The notes under the pieces are model-generated. The model had not been told where the DNA came from. It saw nothing but the letters and a program-made list of their open reading frames with translations, and did not search any database. From Candidatus Helarchaeota archaeon (GTDB lineage: Archaea > Asgardarchaeota > Lokiarchaeia > Helarchaeales > HEL-GB-A), in NCBI GenBank assembly GCA_013375455.1, contig JABXJT010000137.1, positions 1-7,715 on the forward strand: DNA of 7,715 bases, written 5' to 3'. A program made the position numbers and the translations under genes. Each line of letters opens with the position of its first letter. Within the stretch, counting starts at the first letter, position 1. Shown here piece by piece: positions 5,304-7,715 of the stretch.

Positions 5304-7097
5304 GTGGATTCTTATACTGATAAACAACTTGCGGCAAGGATTTTAGAAACTGGTAAAGAGCCGCTTTTGATTATCGGCGGCCCGGGTACTAGAAAATCAA
5401 CTTTGCTAGCCGAAAGAGCAAATAGTATTATTCAAAAGTCACTTGCAGAACCACGGAATATTCAAGTCCTATCTTTTAATAACGCTTCTGTAAGGGACCT
5501 AAAAGAAAAATTCGATGATTACAAAGTGCCAGAAGCGGTGAAAATTTCCACGGTTCATAGTCTCGCTTATAGAATAGTCTTACAAAATTTCGCACAAACA
5601 GGATGGAATACTGAGTTGAATATCACCGATGAAATGGATGATAAGTTAATTCTCCATGATTCTCGTTATGAAGGATTAGCTCTCAATGAGATATATATGA
5701 ATTTGGCTGACTTAAGATCCCTTAATGAAGCAAAGGAATATTATAAATTCAAAAAATTCTATAATGGCTTCAACTTTTACGAAATAACACGGAAGGCAAT
5801 CAGATTGCTTAAGAGCAATAAAAAGATAAGGAATAAGTACCTTGAGGAAATTGATTTTTTGATTGTTGATGAATATCAGGACCTCAACAGAGCAGACCAA
5901 AAATTTATAGAATTGTTAACCGAAGAAAATGATGGATTAACCATCTGCGGAGACGATGACCAGAGTATATACTGTTTCAGGTATGCTTTTCCAGATGGGA
6001 TTAGAGAAAAATACAATTCTCGGAAATTTCAAATTGTAAACTTGGAGTTTAGTTATAGATGCCCTGACTTTATAGTTAAGATAGCTAATTATATCAGGTC
6101 CAAGATGAGTGATAGTATACCAAAAGTGTTAAAAGGCATCCCCAGTGAACGGAAAGGATTAATTATATCTTTGCCATCTTCCACCGAAACCAGAAACAAG
6201 GAGGCAGAATGGGTTGCAGAGAAAATCATTGAAGAAAAAAACGAATATCTCTCGCGTAAAAGCCTAGGTGAGAAATATAAAATTTTGGTTCTTGCGAGCG
6301 AAGAGGATGTTTATAGAGATCTTATGGAAATTCTTTCGGAAAAAGTGGTGGACTTCAGGACCAAGCGAACCAAAATATTAAACCAGAACCTAACTAGACG
6401 AATATACTCTGCGTTAAAGTTTATAGAACAGCCGAATAATAATTTGGCACTCCGTTGGGTCCTTCACGGACTTGCCACGAGTACAGATTACAACGCAGTA
6501 ATTACTAAAGCCCTCGAGCAGAATCTATCTCTTTGGGAAACAGTGAATCAGTCAGAGGATAAGAAAATTAAGTTGATTTGTTATGATTTACTATCTATCG
6601 ATAAAGGAGATAAACCCCCGGAAATATTGGAAAAGCTTTTAAAAATTTTTAACATTGAAAGAAATAATGGTCAAGCTGTTAATAGACTTTTTGAGATCGC
6701 AGAAGGAATGACTACTATTAAAAATTTCATCGAGAAAATAGAAAGCCAAAATCTCGAATCCGAAGAATATACTGATGATTCGCAGACACGAAAAGGCTTT
6801 ACTGTTGAATTAATGACAATTCACTCGGCTAAGGGATTAACCGCTGATGTTGTCTTTATAATGGGCCTCGAGAACGGGATTTTCCCAAAAGATATCCAAG
6901 GGAACTACACGGAAGAAGAACTTAGACTTTTCTACGTTACACTTACAAGAACAAGGAGTAAGTTATATATGAGCTTTGTGCGTTCTAGGCACGGTCGGCT
7001 TGCGAGAGGCGAGTACATCCGAACCCAATCTAAATTCATTAATATTATACAAGAGCTCCCTGATTCGTGCAAGTATTTAGATTTTGTCCAATGTTAA
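5304..7097 (+). CDS. UvrD/Rep-family SF1A DNA helicase, compact, variant Walker A
   Basis: ATP-driven 3'-5' DNA helicase family (UvrD/PcrA/Rep), 597 residues against roughly 670-730 for the housekeeping members. Motifs in order: Q-motif YTDKQLAA (Gln8); Walker A GGPGTRKST (25-33); Ia SFNNASVRDLKEKF (57-70); Ib ISTVHSLAYR (81-90); Walker B VDEYQD (188-193); III GDDDQSIYCFRYA (216-228); IV LEFSYRCP (247-254); V MTIHSAKGL (504-512); VI LFYVTLTRTRSKL (542-554). The region between IV and V, which carries the 2B subdomain, looks reduced. No nuclease domain is fused. The striking feature is Arg30 (AGA, 5391-5393) where Gly precedes the Walker lysine in almost all P-loops; one G-to-A change from GGA would produce it, so ATPase activity is in doubt. 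It follows rad50 on the same strand after 124 bases. It probably works with Mre11-Rad50 in end processing or defence; that partnership is inferred. Confidence 0.92.
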   Translation: MDSYTDKQLAARILETGKEPLLIIGGPGTRKSTLLAERANSIIQKSLAEPRNIQVLSFNNASVRDLKEKFDDYKVPEAVKISTVHSLAYRIVLQNFAQTGWNTELNITDEMDDKLILHDSRYEGLALNEIYMNLADLRSLNEAKEYYKFKKFYNGFNFYEITRKAIRLLKSNKKIRNKYLEEIDFLIVDEYQDLNRADQKFIELLTEENDGLTICGDDDQSIYCFRYAFPDGIREKYNSRKFQIVNLEFSYRCPDFIVKIANYIRSKMSDSIPKVLKGIPSERKGLIISLPSSTETRNKEAEWVAEKIIEEKNEYLSRKSLGEKYKILVLASEEDVYRDLMEILSEKVVDFRTKRTKILNQNLTRRIYSALKFIEQPNNNLALRWVLHGLATSTDYNAVITKALEQNLSLWETVNQSEDKKIKLICYDLLSIDKGDKPPEILEKLLKIFNIERNNGQAVNRLFEIAEGMTTIKNFIEKIESQNLESEEYTDDSQTRKGFTVELMTIHSAKGLTADVVFIMGLENGIFPKDIQGNYTEEELRLFYVTLTRTRSKLYMSFVRSRHGRLARGEYIRTQSKFINIIQELPDSCKYLDFVQC

Positions 7098-7426
7098 TTC
7101 TGTGAAGGCGGATGAGAGGTCCGTTGAATACTTAGCCATGTTTTCATCAAAAAATTAAGTTATTTGTTCCTTCGACCCAAGTAAATACCGCAAAAAATAT
7201 CGCTTTTTGTCTGAAAGACCCGACACCGTAAAGCCAGTATCCCAACCAAAATAAAAAATGACAAAAATGAGGGCGGATATTCCTAAACGCCTTCTCAAAA
7301 TTTTTTATCTTCATAAGGTTATTATTACAATCGGCACTAACTGGCTTTCTATACACTTAAAAAATTAACCTCAACTAAAAAAGTCCGGCTTTTAGCAATT
7401 TATCATTTTTTTATCCAATAAATGTC
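7098..7426. other. Intergenic region after helicase, no convincing gene
   Basis: Apart from the right copy of the 28-bp repeat (7256-7283), nothing firm is seen. Weak pairings such as CGGA-tgagagg-TCCG near 7110-7124 and CAAAAA/TTTTTG near 7190-7209 lack the G+C stem plus T-run of an intrinsic terminator. Short ORFs on both strands cross the repeat (plus-strand 36 codons at 7258-7368; minus-strand 69 codons from a GTG at 7356) but have no ribosome sites. Confidence 0.5.
7256..7283 (+). repeat. 28-bp direct repeat, right copy (candidate attachment core)
   Basis: This is the second copy of the motif at 1343-1370: same orientation, 26 of 28 identical, with the 19-bp core exact at 7265-7283. The two copies enclose 5885 bp containing mre11, rad50 and the helicase gene and exclude the recombinase unit. 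No hairpin adjoins this copy. It is either the far end of a mobile segment, an older insertion scar, or a member of a dispersed repeat. Confidence 0.8.
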
Positions 7427-7455
7427 TTGATGAAAATTGTAATTTATCGTATAAT
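7427..7455 (+). promoter_or_regulatory. Near-consensus sigma-70 promoter for the right-edge gene
   Basis: TTGATG (7427-7432), exactly 17 bases, then perfect TATAAT (7450-7455). Transcription would begin near 7462, giving a leader of about 20 bases before the ATG at 7484. It shows the right-edge gene is a separate transcription unit from the helicase. Confidence 0.75.
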
Positions 7456-7472
7456 TAATCAAGTTGCGGATC

Positions 7473-7479
7473 AGAGGGA
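7473..7479 (+). promoter_or_regulatory. Ribosome binding site of the right-edge gene
   Basis: AGAGGGA places GAGG 6 bases before ATG 7484, a good spacing. It supports this start and the reality of the partial gene. Confidence 0.65.
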
Positions 7480-7483
7480 TTCT

Positions 7484-7715
7484 ATGAGTCAGAAAGTTTT
7501 TTCTTATTTGAAGTCCAAATTATCCAAAAAAGAATTAGCAGAAATAGAGAAGAGTAAATCTCTAAGTTTGGTTAAGCTTTCAAACCTAAATGAAAGATAT
7601 ATAGCGACACAACTTAAGCCTTATCCTCAATATTACGCAAAGACCATAAGAAATAATAATATCGTGAAGAATTCTGCCTTCCTAGACAATACTACTATAT
7701 ACATGTCAGTAACCT
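7484..7715 (+). CDS. Unknown protein, N-terminal 77 residues only (cut by window edge)
   Basis: An open frame that runs to the right edge with no stop. It begins MSQKVFSYLKSKLSKKELAE and continues with a Lys/Ser-rich helical start, then LSNLNERYIATQLKPYPQYYAKTIRNN, and is still open at IYMSVT. I recognise no family. There is no signal peptide or membrane segment in the visible part, so it is probably cytoplasmic. A near-consensus promoter and a well-spaced ribosome site stand directly upstream, which makes it a convincing gene despite the missing end. It is the same strand as the helicase but separated by 386 bases and its own promoter. Whether it belongs to the mre11-rad50-helicase system or to the flanking chromosome beyond the right repeat cannot be told. 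Confidence 0.7.
   Translation, partial: MSQKVFSYLKSKLSKKELAEIEKSKSLSLVKLSNLNERYIATQLKPYPQYYAKTIRNNNIVKNSAFLDNTTIYMSVT

Noticed and set aside
5261..5320. 19-residue ORF (MPYLPEKN...) overlapping the helicase start
   Set aside because: Its GAGG is only 2 bases from the ATG, it has no recognisable content, and the helicase GTG has its own well-spaced site.
7098..7210. Intrinsic terminator after the helicase
   Set aside because: Only weak, A/T-rich or short pairings are present, and none is followed by a T-run.
1343..7283. CRISPR array
   Set aside because: Only two copies of the 28-bp repeat exist, 5.9 kb apart, with genes between them; there are no regularly spaced repeats and no cas genes.
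7147..7356. 69-codon minus-strand ORF with an aromatic hydrophobic stretch
   Set aside because: It starts with GTG without a ribosome site, crosses the direct repeat, and has no recognisable pattern. The hydrophobicity reflects antisense reading of A-rich DNA.

Overview
The window reads as a piece of a bacterial chromosome. It has near-consensus sigma-70 type promoters (TTGACA-17-TAAACT; TTGATG-17-TATAAT; an extended -10 TGATATAAT), Shine-Dalgarno sequences and ordinary use of TGA as a stop. The phylum cannot be told from the sequence. An archaeal-looking Mre11/Rad50 pair beside a large serine recombinase would fit many uncultivated bacterial lineages, but that is only an impression.

Layout. 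(1) Positions 1-1307, all on the minus strand, hold an integration module. In transcription order these are a 59-residue unknown basic protein, a strong promoter, a MerR-type helix-turn-helix protein, and a serine recombinase that overlaps it by one base (TAATG) and runs off the left edge. (2) Positions 1308-1646 are a divergent intergenic region. It holds one copy of a 28-bp repeat, a perfect 7-bp hairpin touching that repeat, and the A/T-rich promoter region of the rightward operon. (3) Positions 1647-5179 encode Mre11/SbcD nuclease and Rad50/SbcC ATPase, overlapping as TAATG. (4) Positions 5304-7097 encode a compact SF1A UvrD/Rep-like helicase with a GTG start. Its helicase motifs are all recognisable, but the last glycine of Walker A is replaced by arginine. 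(5) Positions 7098-7483 are mostly non-coding and contain the second copy of the 28-bp repeat (26/28 identical, same orientation). (6) From 7484 a new gene of unknown function begins behind a near-consensus promoter and is cut by the right edge.

How the parts may fit together. Mre11-Rad50 and a UvrD-like helicase would process DNA ends, with the helicase unwinding and the nuclease-ATPase tethering and cutting. The architecture, an ABC-type ATPase with a nuclease plus a UvrD-family helicase, recalls the Gabija defence pair (GajA/GajB) but is built from different nuclease and ATPase families. The three genes, about 5.9 kb, lie between two direct repeats of a recombination-site type, next to a recombinase gene. 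The most interesting reading is therefore a mobile DNA-processing or defence cassette. A chromosomal repair operon beside an inserted element remains possible. The defence role and the cassette boundaries are inference.
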